Part shown: positions 54,236 to 64,000 of the stretch, piece by piece
How positions within the stretch are numbered: position 1 is the first letter of the stretch
Layout: every line of letters begins with the position of its first letter
Translations under genes and position numbers: made by a program
Notes under the pieces: generated by a model
What the model saw: the letters and a program-made list of their open reading frames with translations, nothing else
Database searches by the model: none
What the model was told of the DNA's origin: nothing
NCBI RefSeq assembly: GCF_003086295.3
Contig: NC_092038.1
Coordinates: forward strand, 102,331,837 to 102,395,836
Direction: 5' to 3'
Length of the DNA stretch: 64,000 nt
Source: Arachis hypogaea
Lineage: Eukaryota; Streptophyta; Magnoliopsida; Fabales; Fabaceae

Positions 54236-55916
54236 TGGTGGACGAAATTGTGATCAATGTTCTAACTATTTTGTATGAAATCATTATTATGGCACTGGTT
54301 GAATTCACAACTCCGTTCAACTAACCAGCAAGTGTACTGGGTCGTCCAAGTAATAAACCTTACGTGAGTAAGGGTCGATCCCATAGAGATTGTTGGTATG
54401 AAGCAAGCTATGGTCACCTTGTAAATCTCAGTTAGGCAGATTAAATTGGTTTATGGGTTTTTGAAAATAGAAATAAGAAAATAAATAATAAAAGGGATAG
54501 AATACTCATGCAGATTCATTGGTGGGAATTTCAGATAAGCGAATGGAGATACTGTATGGCTCAAGGACGCCTGCTCTCCCACTGCTTCAACTCAATCCTT
54601 CTTACTCCTTTCCATGGCAAGCTGTATGTAGGGCATCACCGTTGTCAATGGCTACATCCCATCCTCTCAGTGAAAACGTTCCTATGCTCTGTCACAGCAC
54701 GGCTAATCATCTGTCGGTTCTCAATCAGGTTGGAATAGAATCCCTTGATTCTTTTGCACTTGTCATCACGCCCAGCCTTCAGGAGTTTGAAGCTCGTCAC
54801 AGTCATTCAATCATAGAGTCCTACTCGGAATACCACAGACAAGGTTTAGACTTTCCGGATCCTCATGAATGCCGCCATCTATCTAACTTATACCACGAAG
54901 ATTCTGTTGGGGAATCTAAGAGATACACATTCAAGCTCTTGTTGCATGTAGAACGGAAGCGGTTGTCAATCACGTGCGTTCATAAGTGAGAATGATAATG
55001 AGGTTTACTTATCATCACATTCATCATGTTCTTGGGTACGAATGAATATCTTGGAATAAGAATAAGAGAGAATTGAATAAAAGACAATAGAATTGCATTA
55101 ATACTTGAGGTACAGCAGAGCTCCACACCCTTAATCTATGGTGTGCAGAAACTCCACCGTTGAAAATACATAAGTAAATGGTTCAGGCATGGCCGAATGG
55201 CCAGCCCCCTAAAACGTGCTCAATGGCCTCCTAAGATGAAGAATAATACAAAACTGAGACCAAAGATGAAACGTGGTCAAAAGACATCTAATACAATAGT
55301 TAAATGTTCTATTTATAATGAACTAGCTCCTAGGGTTTACATGAGTAAGTAATTGATGCATAAATCCACTTCCGGGGCCCACTTGGTGTATGTTTGGGCT
55401 GAGCTTGATCAATCCACGAGCTGAGGCTTCTCTTGGAGTTGAACTCCGAGTTATGACGTGTTTTGGGCGTCCAACTCCGGATCATTACGTTTTTCTAGCG
55501 TTTAACTCCAGACAGCAGCATGAACTTGGCGTTCAACGCCAAGTTACGTCGTCAATCTCCGAATAAAGTATGGACTATTATATATTGCTGGAAAGCTCTG
55601 GATGTCTACTTTCCAACGCCGTTGAGAGCGCGCCAATTGGAGTTCTGTAGCTCCAGAAAATCCATTTCGAGTGCAGGGAGGTCAGATTCCAACAGCATCA
55701 GCAGTCCTTTTGTCAGCCTTCTTCAGAGTTTTGCTCAAGTCCCTCAATTTCAGCCAGAATTTGCCTGAAATCACAGAAAAACACACAAACTCATAGTAAA
55801 GTCCAAAAATCTGAATTTAACATAAAAACTAATGAAAACATCCCTAAAAGTAGCTCAAACTTACTAAAAACTATATAAAAACAATGCCAAAAAGCGTATA
55901 AATTATCCGCTCATCA
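54236..55916 (-). mobile_element. E12 left LTR
   Basis: TGATGAGCGG at 55916 to CCACCA at 54236. TATAAATA on the minus strand at 55310-55317; U5 hairpins at 54325-54340 and 54358-54373. By eye it differs from the right LTR at eight sites, all transitions. Confidence 0.9.
55310..55317 (-). promoter_or_regulatory. TATA box, E12 LTR
   Basis: TATAAATA followed by GAAC on the minus strand; the same box is at 63102-63109. Confidence 0.6.
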
Positions 55917-55953
55917 CAACACCAAACTTAAATTGTTGCTTGTCCCCAAGCAA
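55917..55953 (-). promoter_or_regulatory. Pre-LTR hairpin module (E12)
   Basis: TTGCTTG-GGGA-CAAGCAA then CAATTTAAGTTTGGTGTTG on the minus strand. Confidence 0.75.
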
Positions 55954-56894
55954 CTGAAAATCAAATAGGATAAAAGAATAGAATATACTATAAATTCCAG
56001 AATATCAATGAATATTAATTTAATTAGATGAGCGGGACTTGTAGCTTTTTGCTTTTGAACAGTTTTGGCATCTCACTTTTTCCTTTGTAGTTCAGAGTGA
56101 TTGGCGTCTCTAGGAACTTAGAATTTTGGATAGTGTTATTGACTTTCCTAGTTAAGCATGTTGATTCTTGAACACAGCTACTTATGAGTCTTGGCCGTGG
56201 CCCTAAGCACTTTGTTTTCCAGTATTACCACCGGATACATCAATGCCACAGACACATAACTGGGTGAACCTTTTCAGATTGTGACTCAGCTTTGCTAGAG
56301 TCCCCAGTTAGTGGTGTCCAGAGCTCTTAAGCACACTCTTTTGCCTTGGATCACGACTTTAACCACTTAGTCTCAAGCTTTTCACTTGGACCTTCATGAC
56401 ACAAGCACATGGTTAGGGACAGCTTGATTTAGCCGCTTAGGCCTGGATTTAATTTCCTTGGGCCCTCCTATCCATTGATGCTCAAAGCCTTGGATCCTTT
56501 TTACCCTTGCCTTTTGGTTTTAAGGGCTATTGGCTTTTTCTACTGCTCCTTCTTTTTCTTTCTATTTTTTTTTTCGCAAGCTTCCTTTTTCACTGCTTTT
56601 TCTTGCTTCAAGAATCAATTTCATGATTTTTTCAGATCATCAATAACATTTCTCTTTGTTCATCATTCTTTCAAGAGCCAACAATTTTAACACTCATAAA
56701 CAACAAGATCAAAAATATGCACTGTTCAAGCATTCATTCAGAAAACAAAAAGTATTGTCACCACATCAATATAATTAAATTAAATTCAAGGATAAATTCG
56801 AAATTCATGTACTTCTTGTTCTTTTGAATTAAAACATTTTTCGTTTAAGAGAGGTGAAGGATTAATGGGTTTTATTCATAGCTTTAAGGCATGG
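55954..56894 (-). other. E12 3' noncoding tail
   Basis: Matches the E1 and E11 tails; no gene. Confidence 0.6.
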
Positions 56895-57367
56895 TTACAT
56901 ACTAATGATCATGAAGTAGAGACACAAAACATAGATAAACACAATATTAAAAACCGAAAACAGAAAGAAATAAAGAACAAGGAATGAATCCACCTCTAGT
57001 GGCGTCTTCTTCTTGAAGGACCAATGATGTTCTTTAGCTCTTCTATGTCCCTTCCTTGCCTTTGTTGCTCCTCCCTCATTGCTCTTTGATCTTCTCTTAT
57101 TTTCTTGGAGAATGATGGAATGCTCATGATGTTCCACCCTTAATTGTTCCACATTGTGACTCAAACCTTCTAAAGAAGTGTTGAGTTGCTCCCAATAGTT
57201 GTTTGGAGGAAAACTTATCCCCTGAGGTATCTCAGGGATCTCTTGATTTGCAGCCACATGTTCTACCACTGAGCTATGACGGCTTATATTAGTCTTTCCA
57301 TCTCCCATGACTCAGAGGTGGAAGCTTTTTGTCTTCCCTTTGAGGTTTCTCTGGCCTTAGGTGCCAT
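56895..57367 (-). pseudogene. Env-position ORF remnant with tRNA-Cys-like junction (E12)
   Basis: ATG at 57367 gives MAPKARETSKGRQKASTSES then WEMER, LI and a stop at the junction. In another frame the tRNA-like stretch is read through into QEIPEIPQGISFPPNNYWEQ and LNTSLEGLSHNVEQLRVEHH, the C-terminal helix that in E11 lies after its nonsense codon. The domain centre is deleted, as in E1. Confidence 0.75.
57235..57277 (-). other. tRNA-Cys(GCA)-like fragment (E12)
   Basis: The minus strand reads ATAGCTCAGTGGTAGAACAT then GTGGCTGCAAATCAAGAGAT. Against a plant tRNA-Cys recalled from memory I count about five mismatches in 41. The last part (ATCAAGAGATCCC) also resembles the parent ORF sequence (ATCAAGAAATCCC), a likely join point. 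Confidence 0.7.
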
Positions 57368-57408
57368 TAATGGTAATGGAAAAGCAAAAAAAAGCTATGC
57401 TTTTATCA

Positions 57409-57442
57409 TACCAAACTTAAAATATTGCTCGCCCTCGAGCAA
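57409..57442 (-). promoter_or_regulatory. Internal hairpin module (E12)
   Basis: TTGCTCG-AGGG-CGAGCAA then TATTTTAAGTTTGGTAT, with one change in the 11-mer. Confidence 0.7.
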
Positions 57443-57707
57443 GAGAAGAAAGAAGAGAGGAAGAAGAAGAGGAAAATGGAGGTGATTGGTGAAGGTTTTT
57501 TGGGAAGTGTGATATGGGGAAGGGTGAAATGAGATTTGGATTAGGAGAGTGTGATTAGGATTAAAAGAAAAGGTAGGAATATGGTAGGTGGGGATCCTGT
57601 GGGGTTCACAGATCCTGAGGGGGATCCTGTGGGGTCCACAGATCCTGAGGTGAAAAGAAATACCATTCCTTCACCATATAGGCATGTAAATTGCTTTCGT
57701 GCATCAT

Positions 57708-57950
57708 TCTGGCGTTCAAGCGCCCATTGGTGCATGTTCTGGGCGTTCAACGCCCATGTAATGCATGTTTTTGGCGTTGAACGCCAGTTTCATGCTTGTT
57801 ACTGGCGTTCAGCGCCAGTTTGTCCTCTCTGTGCACATTCCTGGCGTTTAACGCCAGGTTGTTGCTTGTTTCTAGCGTTCAGCGCCAGAATGGTGCTCTG
57901 TTCTGGCGTTGAACGCCAGCCAGATGCATCTTACTGGCGTTGAACGCCAG
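57708..57950 (-). repeat. GGCGTTNAACGCC palindrome array (E12)
   Basis: About seven to eight units spaced 33-36 bp, several with perfect TGGCGTTNAACGCCA cores. Confidence 0.85.
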
Positions 57951-58104
57951 TCTGCGCTACCTCCAGGGTGAAAAATTTTTTTCTTCTATTTTTGACTCTG
58001 TTTTTAATTTTTTTTTATTTTTTTCGTGACTCCTCATGATCATGTACCTAATTAAACACAAAAATAACAAAGAAACAAAATAAAATAAAATTAGATAAAT
58101 AAAA

Positions 58105-58120
58105 TTGGGTTGCCTCCCAA
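58105..58120 (-). promoter_or_regulatory. Hairpin after gag-protease stop (E12)
   Basis: TTGGG-AGGCAA-CCCAA on the minus strand, about 60 nt after the stop. Confidence 0.55.
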
Positions 58121-58177
58121 CAAGCGCTTCTTTAATGTCAATAGCTTGACAGTGGCTCTCATGGAGCCACAAGGTGA

Positions 58178-60504
58178 TCAGGTCAATGTTAGTGTGGTCC
58201 CAACACCAAACTTAGAGTTTGGATATGGGGTCTGAACACCAAACTTAGAGTTTGGTTGTGGCCTCACAACACCAAACTTAGAGTTTGACTGTGTGGGCTC
58301 TTCTTGACTCTGAACTGAGAGAAGCTCTTCCTGCTTACTCTCTTTTGTCATAGAGGGATGGCCATGTGCCTTAAACACAAGGTAGTCCCCATTCAATTGA
58401 AGGACTAATTCTCCTCTGTTGACATCTATCACAGCTTCTGCTGTGGCTAGGAAAGGTCTTCCTAGGATGATGCATTCATCATCTTCCTTCCTAGTGTCTA
58501 GGATTATGAAATCAGCAGGGATGTAAAGGCCTTCAACCTTTACTAGCACATCCTCTACTATTCCATAGGCTTGTCTCAATGACTTATCTGCCAATTGCAA
58601 TGAAAACAAGGCAGGTTGTACCTCAATGATTCCCAGCTTCTCCATTACAGAGAGTGGCATAAGATTTATCCCTGACCCTAGATCACATAGAGCTTTTTCA
58701 AAGCTTATGGTCCCTATGGTACAAGGTATTAAGAACTTGCCAGGATCTTGTTTCTTTTGAGGTAGAGTTTTCTGAATCCAAGTATCCAGTTCACTAATGA
58801 GCAAGGGAGGTTCACTTTCCCAAGTCTCATTACCAAACAGCTTGGCATTCAGCTTCATGATAGCTCCTAAATATTGAGCAACTTGCTCTCCAGTCACATC
58901 TTCATCCTCTTCAGAGGAAGAATAGTCTTCAGAGCTCATGAATGGCAGAAGGAGATTTAATGGAATCTCTATGGTCTCTAGATGAGCCTCAGATTCCTCT
59001 GGATCCTTAATAGGAAACTCCTTCTTGCTTGAAGGACGTCCCAGGAGGTCTTCCTCACTAGGATTTTCGTCCTCCTCCTCCCTAGTGCATTCGGCCACTT
59101 TGATCAAATCAATGGCCTTGCACTCTCCTTTTGGATTCTCTTCTGTATTGCTTGGGAGAATCCTGGGAGGAGTTTCAATGACTTTTTTACTCAGCTGGCC
59201 CACTTGTGCCTCCAGATTTCTAATGGAGGATCTTGTTTCATTCATGAAACTGAAAGTGGCTTTTGACAGATCAGAGACAATATTGGCTAAATTAGAAGTG
59301 TTTTGTTCTGAATTCTCTGTCTGTTGCTGAGAAGATGATGGATATGGCTTACTATTGCTCAGCCTATTGCGTCCACCATTGTTAAAGCCTTGTTGAGGCT
59401 TTTGTTGATCCTTCCAGGAGAAATTTGGGTGATTTCTCCATGATGGGTTATAGGTGTTTCCATAAGGTTCACCCATGTAATTAACTTCTGCCATGGCAAG
59501 GTTCTCAGGATCATAAGCTTCTTCAGAAGCTACCTCTCTAGTACTGTTGGATGCATGATGCAATCCATTCAGATTTTGAGAGATTATATTGACCTGTTGA
59601 GTCAACATTTTGTTCTGAGCCAATATGGCATTTAGAGCATCAATTTCAAGAACTCCTTTCTTCTGAGGTATCCCATTATTCACGGAATTCCTCTCAGAGG
59701 TATACATGAACTGGTTGTTTGCAACCATATCAATGAGTTCTTGAGCCTCTTCAGGCGTTTTCTTCAGGTGAATAGATCCACCTGCAGAATGGTCCAATGA
59801 CATTTTCGAAAATTCAGAGAGACCATAATAGAATATATCTAATAGGGTCCATTCTGAAAACATGTCAGATGGACATCTTTTGGTCAGCTGCTTGTATCTT
59901 TCCCAAGCTTCATAGAGGGATTCACCATCTTTTTGTTTGAAGGTTTGAACATCCACTCTCAGCTTGCTGAGCTTTTGAGGAGGAAAGAATTTATCCAAGA
60001 AGGCAGTGACCAGCTTATCCCAGGAGTCCAGGCTATCCTTAGGTTGTGAATCCAACCATATTCTAGCTCTGTCTCTTACAGCAAAAGGGAAAAGCATGAG
60101 TCTGTAGACTTCAGGATCAACTCCATTCGTCTTTACAGTCTCACAGATCTGCAAGAACTCAGTTAAAACTGATAAGGATCTTCAGATGGAAGTCCATAAA
60201 ACTTGCAGTTTTGTTGCATTAATGCAACTAGTTGAGGCTTAAGCTCAAAGTTATTGGCTCCAATGGCAGGAATGGAGATGCTTCTTCCATCAAACTTGGA
60301 CGTTGGCTTTGTGAAGTCACCAAGCATTCTCCTTGCATTATTATTATTATTATTTTCGGCTGCCATCTCCTTCTCTTGTTCGAAAATTTCTGAAAGGTTA
60401 CCTTTAGAATAATTTAATTTAGCTTCTCTAAATTTTCTCTTCAGAGTCCTTTCAGGTTCTGGATCAACTTCAACAAGAGTGCCTTTTTCTCTGTTCCTGC
60501 TCAT
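58178..60504 (-). pseudogene. gag-protease, one frameshift (E12)
   Basis: ATG at 60504 (MSRNREKGTLVEVDPEPERT). The frame reaches DPYQF and then a one-base deletion near 60160 shifts it. The remaining 658 codons continue in a second frame with the gag core (LFPFAVRDRARIWLDS), acidic SSSEEDEDV, protease DLGSGINLMPLSV, ILGRPFLATAEAVIDV and three NSKFGV repeats. Near-identical to the intact E1 copy. No zinc knuckle. The C-terminus ends GTTLTLT. Confidence 0.85.
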
Positions 60505-62000
60505 ATGAAAGAGAAGAAAATAAGAAAAGAAAGAGGAATCCTCTATGTCACAGTATAGAGATTCCTTTATGTTAGTAGAAGAAGAAAGGGGTAGAAGAAT
60601 GAAGAAGAATTCGGTTTTTTAGATGAAGAGAGGTGAAGAGAAGTGTTAGTAATTAATTAATTAAATAGAATAAGAAAAGAGAAGGAAGAATTCGAAAATA
60701 ATTTTTGAAAAAGAGGTTAGTAATTTTCGAAAATTAGAGATAAGATAAGTTTAAAATTAAAGTTTAAAACAAAAAGAATTTTTGAAAAAGGGATGAGATA
60801 TTTTCGAAAATTAGAGAGGGAGAAGTAGTTAGGTGGTTTTGAAAAAGATAAGAAACAAACAAAAAGTTAGTTAGTTGATTGAAAAAGATTTGAAATCAAA
60901 ATTTAAAAAGATAAGAAGATAAGAAGTTAGATAAAAGATTTGAAATCAAATTTTAAAAAAAGATAAAGTTTTTGAAAAAGATAAGATAAAAAGATAAAAA
61001 GATTTTTAAGAAAAAGATATTTTGAAAAAGATTTAATTTTTAAAATTACTTAACTAACAAGAAACTACAAGATAAGATTCTAGAACTTAAAGATTGAACC
61101 TTTCTTAACAAGAAAGTAACAAACTTCAAATTTTTGAACCAATCACATTACTTGTTAGTTAATTTTCGAAAATTAGATATAAAAGATAAGAAAAAGATTT
61201 TGAAAAAGATTTTTGAAATTTTCAAAATTTATAAAAAAAATGAAAAAGATATGATTTTTGAAAAAGATTTTGAAAAGATAAGATTTTTAAAATTGAAATT
61301 TTGACTTGACTTGTAAGAAACAACTAATTTTAAAAATTTTTTTGACCAAGTCAACCCAAAATTTCGAAATTTTGGAGGGAAATAAGGAAAAGATATTTTT
61401 TTTATTTTTGAATTTTTAAAGAAAAACACAAAAATGACCCAAAACATGAAAATTTTGGATCAAGACACAAGATGCATGCAAGAATGCTATGAATGTCAAG
61501 ATGAACAACAAGAACACTTTGAAGATCATGATGAACATCAAGAACATAATTTTGAAAAATTTTTGATGCAAAGAAAACATGCAAGACACCAAACTTAGAA
61601 ATCTTTAATGCATGGAAAATATGAATGCAAAAGTGCACATGAAAAACAACAAAAGACACAAAACAAGAAATCATCAAGATCAAACAAGAAGACTTGTCAA
61701 GAACAACTTGAAGATCATGAAGAACACTATGAATGCATGAAATTTTCGAAAAAAATGCAAGAAAAATTTTAAAAGCATGCAATTGACACCAAACTTAAAA
61801 ATTAACACAAGACTCAAACAAGAAACACAAAATATTTTTTGATTTTTATGATTTTCTAATTTTTTTGTATTTTTATTTTATTTTTTTTCGAAAAGCATTT
61901 TTGGAAAAACGAAAAATAAAAGAAAAATTTTGAAAATGATTTTTGAAAAGAAAATTACCTAATCTGAGCAACAAGACACCGTCAGTTGTCCATACTCGAA
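60505..62000 (-). other. E12 leader
   Basis: About 1.5 kb, very A/T-rich with AAAAAGATAAGA repeats, no gene. AAGTTTGGTGT motifs on the minus strand at about 61591 and 61786. Confidence 0.6.
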
Positions 62001-62021
62001 CAATCCCCGGCAACGGCGCCA
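62001..62021 (-). promoter_or_regulatory. Primer binding site, tRNA-Asp (E12)
   Basis: TGGCGCCGTTGCCGGGGA on the minus strand, separated from the LTR end by AGTTTT; identical to E2. Confidence 0.85.
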
Positions 62022-62027
62022 AAAACT

Positions 62028-63708
62028 TGGTGGACGAAATTGTGATCAATGTTCTAACTATTTTGTATGAAATCATTATTATGGCACTGGTTGAATTCAC
62101 AACTCCGTTCAACTAACCAGCAAGTGTACTGGATCGTCCAAGTAATAAACCTTACGTGAGTAAGGGTCGATCCCACAGAGATTGTTGGTATGAAGCAAGC
62201 TATGGTCACCTTGTAAATCTCAGTTAGGCAGATTAAATTGGTTTATGGGTTTTTGAAAATAGAAATAAGAAAATAAATAATAAAAGGGATAGAATATTCA
62301 TGCAGATTCATTGGTGGGAATTTCAGATAAGCGAATGGAGATACTGTATGGCTCAAGGACGCCTGCTCTCCCACTGCTTCAACTCAATCCTTCTTACTCC
62401 TTTCCATGGCAAGCTGTATGTAGGGCATCACCGTTGTCAATGGCTACATCCCATCCTCTCGGTGAAAACGTTCCTATGCTCTGTCACAGCACGGCTAATC
62501 ATCTGTCGGTTCTCAATCAGGTTGGAATAGAATCCCTTGATTCTTTTGCGCTTGTCATCACGCCCAGCCTTCAGGAGTTTGAAGCTCGTCACAGTCATTC
62601 AATCATAGAGTCCTACTCGGAATACCACAGACAAGGTTTAGACTTTCTGGATCCTCATGAATGCCGCCATCTATCTAACTTATACCACGAAGATTCTGTT
62701 GGGGAATCTAAGAGATACACATTCAAGCTCTTGTTGCATGTAGAACGGAAGCGGTTGTCAATCACGTGCGTTCATAAGTGAGAATGATAATGAGGTTTAC
62801 TTATCATCACATTCATCATGTTCTTGGGTACAAATGAATATCTTGGAATAAGAATAAGAGAGAATTGAATAAAAGACAATAGAATTGCATTAATACTTGA
62901 GGTACAGCAGAGCTCCACACCCTTAATCTATGGTGTGCAGAAACTCCACCGTTGAAAATACATAAGTAAATGGTTCAGGCATGGCCGAATGGCCAGCCCC
63001 CTAAAACGTGCTCAATGGCCTCCTAAGATGAAGAATAATACAAAACTGAGACCAAAGATGAAACGTGGTCAAAAGACATCTAATACAATAGTTAAATGTT
63101 CTATTTATAATGAACTAGCTCCTAGGGTTTACATGAGTAAGTAATTGATGCATAAATCCACTTCCGGGGCCCACTTGGTGTATGTTTGGGCTGAGCTTGA
63201 TCAATCCACGAGCTGAGGCTTCTCTTGGAGTTGAACTCCGAGTTATGACGTGTTTTGGGCGTCCAACTCCGGATCATTACGTTTTTCTGGCGTTTAACTC
63301 CAGACAGCAGCATGAACTTGGCGTTCAACGCCAAGTTACGTCGTCAATCTCCGAATAAAGTATGGACTATTATATATTGCTGGAAAGCTCTGGATGTCTA
63401 CTTTCCAACGCCGTTGAGAGCGCGCCAATTGGAGTTCTGTAGCTCCAGAAAATCCATTTCGAGTGCAGGGAGGTCAGATTCCAACAGCATCAGCAGTCCT
63501 TTTGTCAGCCTTCTTCAGAGTTTTGCTCAAGTCCCTCAATTTCAGCCAGAATTTGCCTGAAATCACAGAAAAACACACAAACTCATAGTAAAGTCCAAAA
63601 ATCTGAATTTAACATAAAAACTAATGAAAACATCCCTAAAAGTAGCTCAAACTTACTAAAAACTATATAAAAACAATGCCAAAAAGCGTATAAATTATCC
63701 GCTCATCA
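62028..63708 (-). mobile_element. E12 right (shared) LTR
   Basis: 1681 bp, about 99.5 percent identical by eye to the left LTR. TATAAATA at 63102-63109, U5 hairpins at 62117-62132 and 62150-62165. Confidence 0.9.
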
Positions 63709-64000
63709 CAACACCAAACTTAAATTTTTGCTTGTCCCCAAGCAACTGAAAATTAAATAGGATAAAAGAAGAGAATATACTATAAATTCCAGAATATCAA
63801 TGAATATTAATTTAATTAGATGAGCGGGACTTGTAGCTTTTTGCTTCTGAACAGTTTTGGCATCTCACTTTTTCCTTTGTAGTTCAGAGTGATTGGTGTC
63901 TCTAGGAACTTAGAATTTTGGATAGTGTTATTGACTTTCCTAGTTAAGCATGTTGATTCTTGAACACAGCTACTTATGAGTCTTGGTCGTGGCCCTAAGC
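63709..64000 (-). mobile_element. Second array unit, 3' interior start
   Basis: Begins with the AAGTTTGGTGTTG tract and TTGCTTG-GGGA-CAAGCAA hairpin (63728-63745). I count about six differences from E12 55917-56208 and more from E11, so it is the E12 subtype. Runs off the window. Confidence 0.8.

Larger units (their letters stand above)
54236..64000 (-). mobile_element. E12: tandem LTR-internal-LTR-internal array of the E1 family
   Basis: Two LTRs of 1681 bp (54236-55916 and 62028-63708) enclose a 6.1-kb interior with gag-protease and an ORF remnant. The sequence beyond the right LTR is not a flank but again the 3' interior of the same family. The left flank is the E11 gag. So at least two units share the central LTR. 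Confidence 0.85.

Noticed and set aside
54340..54400. GGGTCGATCCC in the U5 region resembling a tRNA T-arm
   Set aside because: No acceptor, D or anticodon arm around it in the right places; better described as part of the two-hairpin module.

Overview
This window is plant nuclear DNA made of nested transposable elements; I found no host gene. The LTR ends (TGATGAGCGGATAATTTATA at one end, CGTCCACCA at the other) and the abundance of GGCGTTNAACGCC palindromes are features I associate, from memory, with the FIDEL-like elements of Arachis (peanut and relatives). I therefore suggest a peanut-type legume, with moderate confidence. All protein remnants are Ty3/gypsy gag, protease, RT, RNase H and integrase, element-borne extra ORFs, or a CACTA transposase.

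Layout, left to right (element labels are mine). E1 (1-6950, +) is an Athila-type element with intact gag-protease, no pol and a 3' LTR; its 5' LTR lies off the window. It sits in the gag of E2 (6951-9542, -). E2 sits in E3, a truncated LTR (9543-10662, +). Next is E4, a degraded and rearranged Tat-type element (10663-14717, -) whose outer LTR resumes at 28423-28562. E4 is split by E5 (14718-28422), a solo LTR of about 3.9 kb flanked by GGGCC. E5 is itself split by E6 (15722-25502, +), a complete Tat-type element with both LTRs but a deleted RT. E7 is an LTR end (about 28563-29188, +). E8 (29189-34749, -) is a Tat-type remnant with integrase and an antisense plant-mobile-domain ORF. E9 (35173-38531, -) is the 3' part of a CACTA transposon with a spliced PTTA-type gene.

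E10 (38532-48961, -) is an Athila-lineage element with gag, protease, RT, RNase H, integrase and an env-position ORF, all mutated; it was inserted into E9. E11 (48962-54235, -) is inserted in the E10 gag and belongs to the E1 family. E12 (54236-64000, -) is inserted in the E11 gag-protease and consists of LTR-internal-LTR-internal, a tandem array that runs off the window.

E1, E11 and E12 form one family: gag-protease, a block of palindromic repeats, a plant-transposon-protein ORF and a long noncoding tail, but no RT or integrase. The intact gag reads lack a zinc knuckle. They would need enzymes supplied in trans, and an Athila-type element such as E10 is a candidate because it shares several structural features. 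The most interesting signals are small structured sequences whose stems differ between copies but still pair: a hairpin before the polypurine tract that recurs upstream of the env-position ORF, a hairpin after the gag/pol stop, and a two-hairpin module at the LTR 3' end shared by four LTR types. E1 and E12 also share a tRNA-Cys-like fragment at a deletion junction in the env-position ORF.
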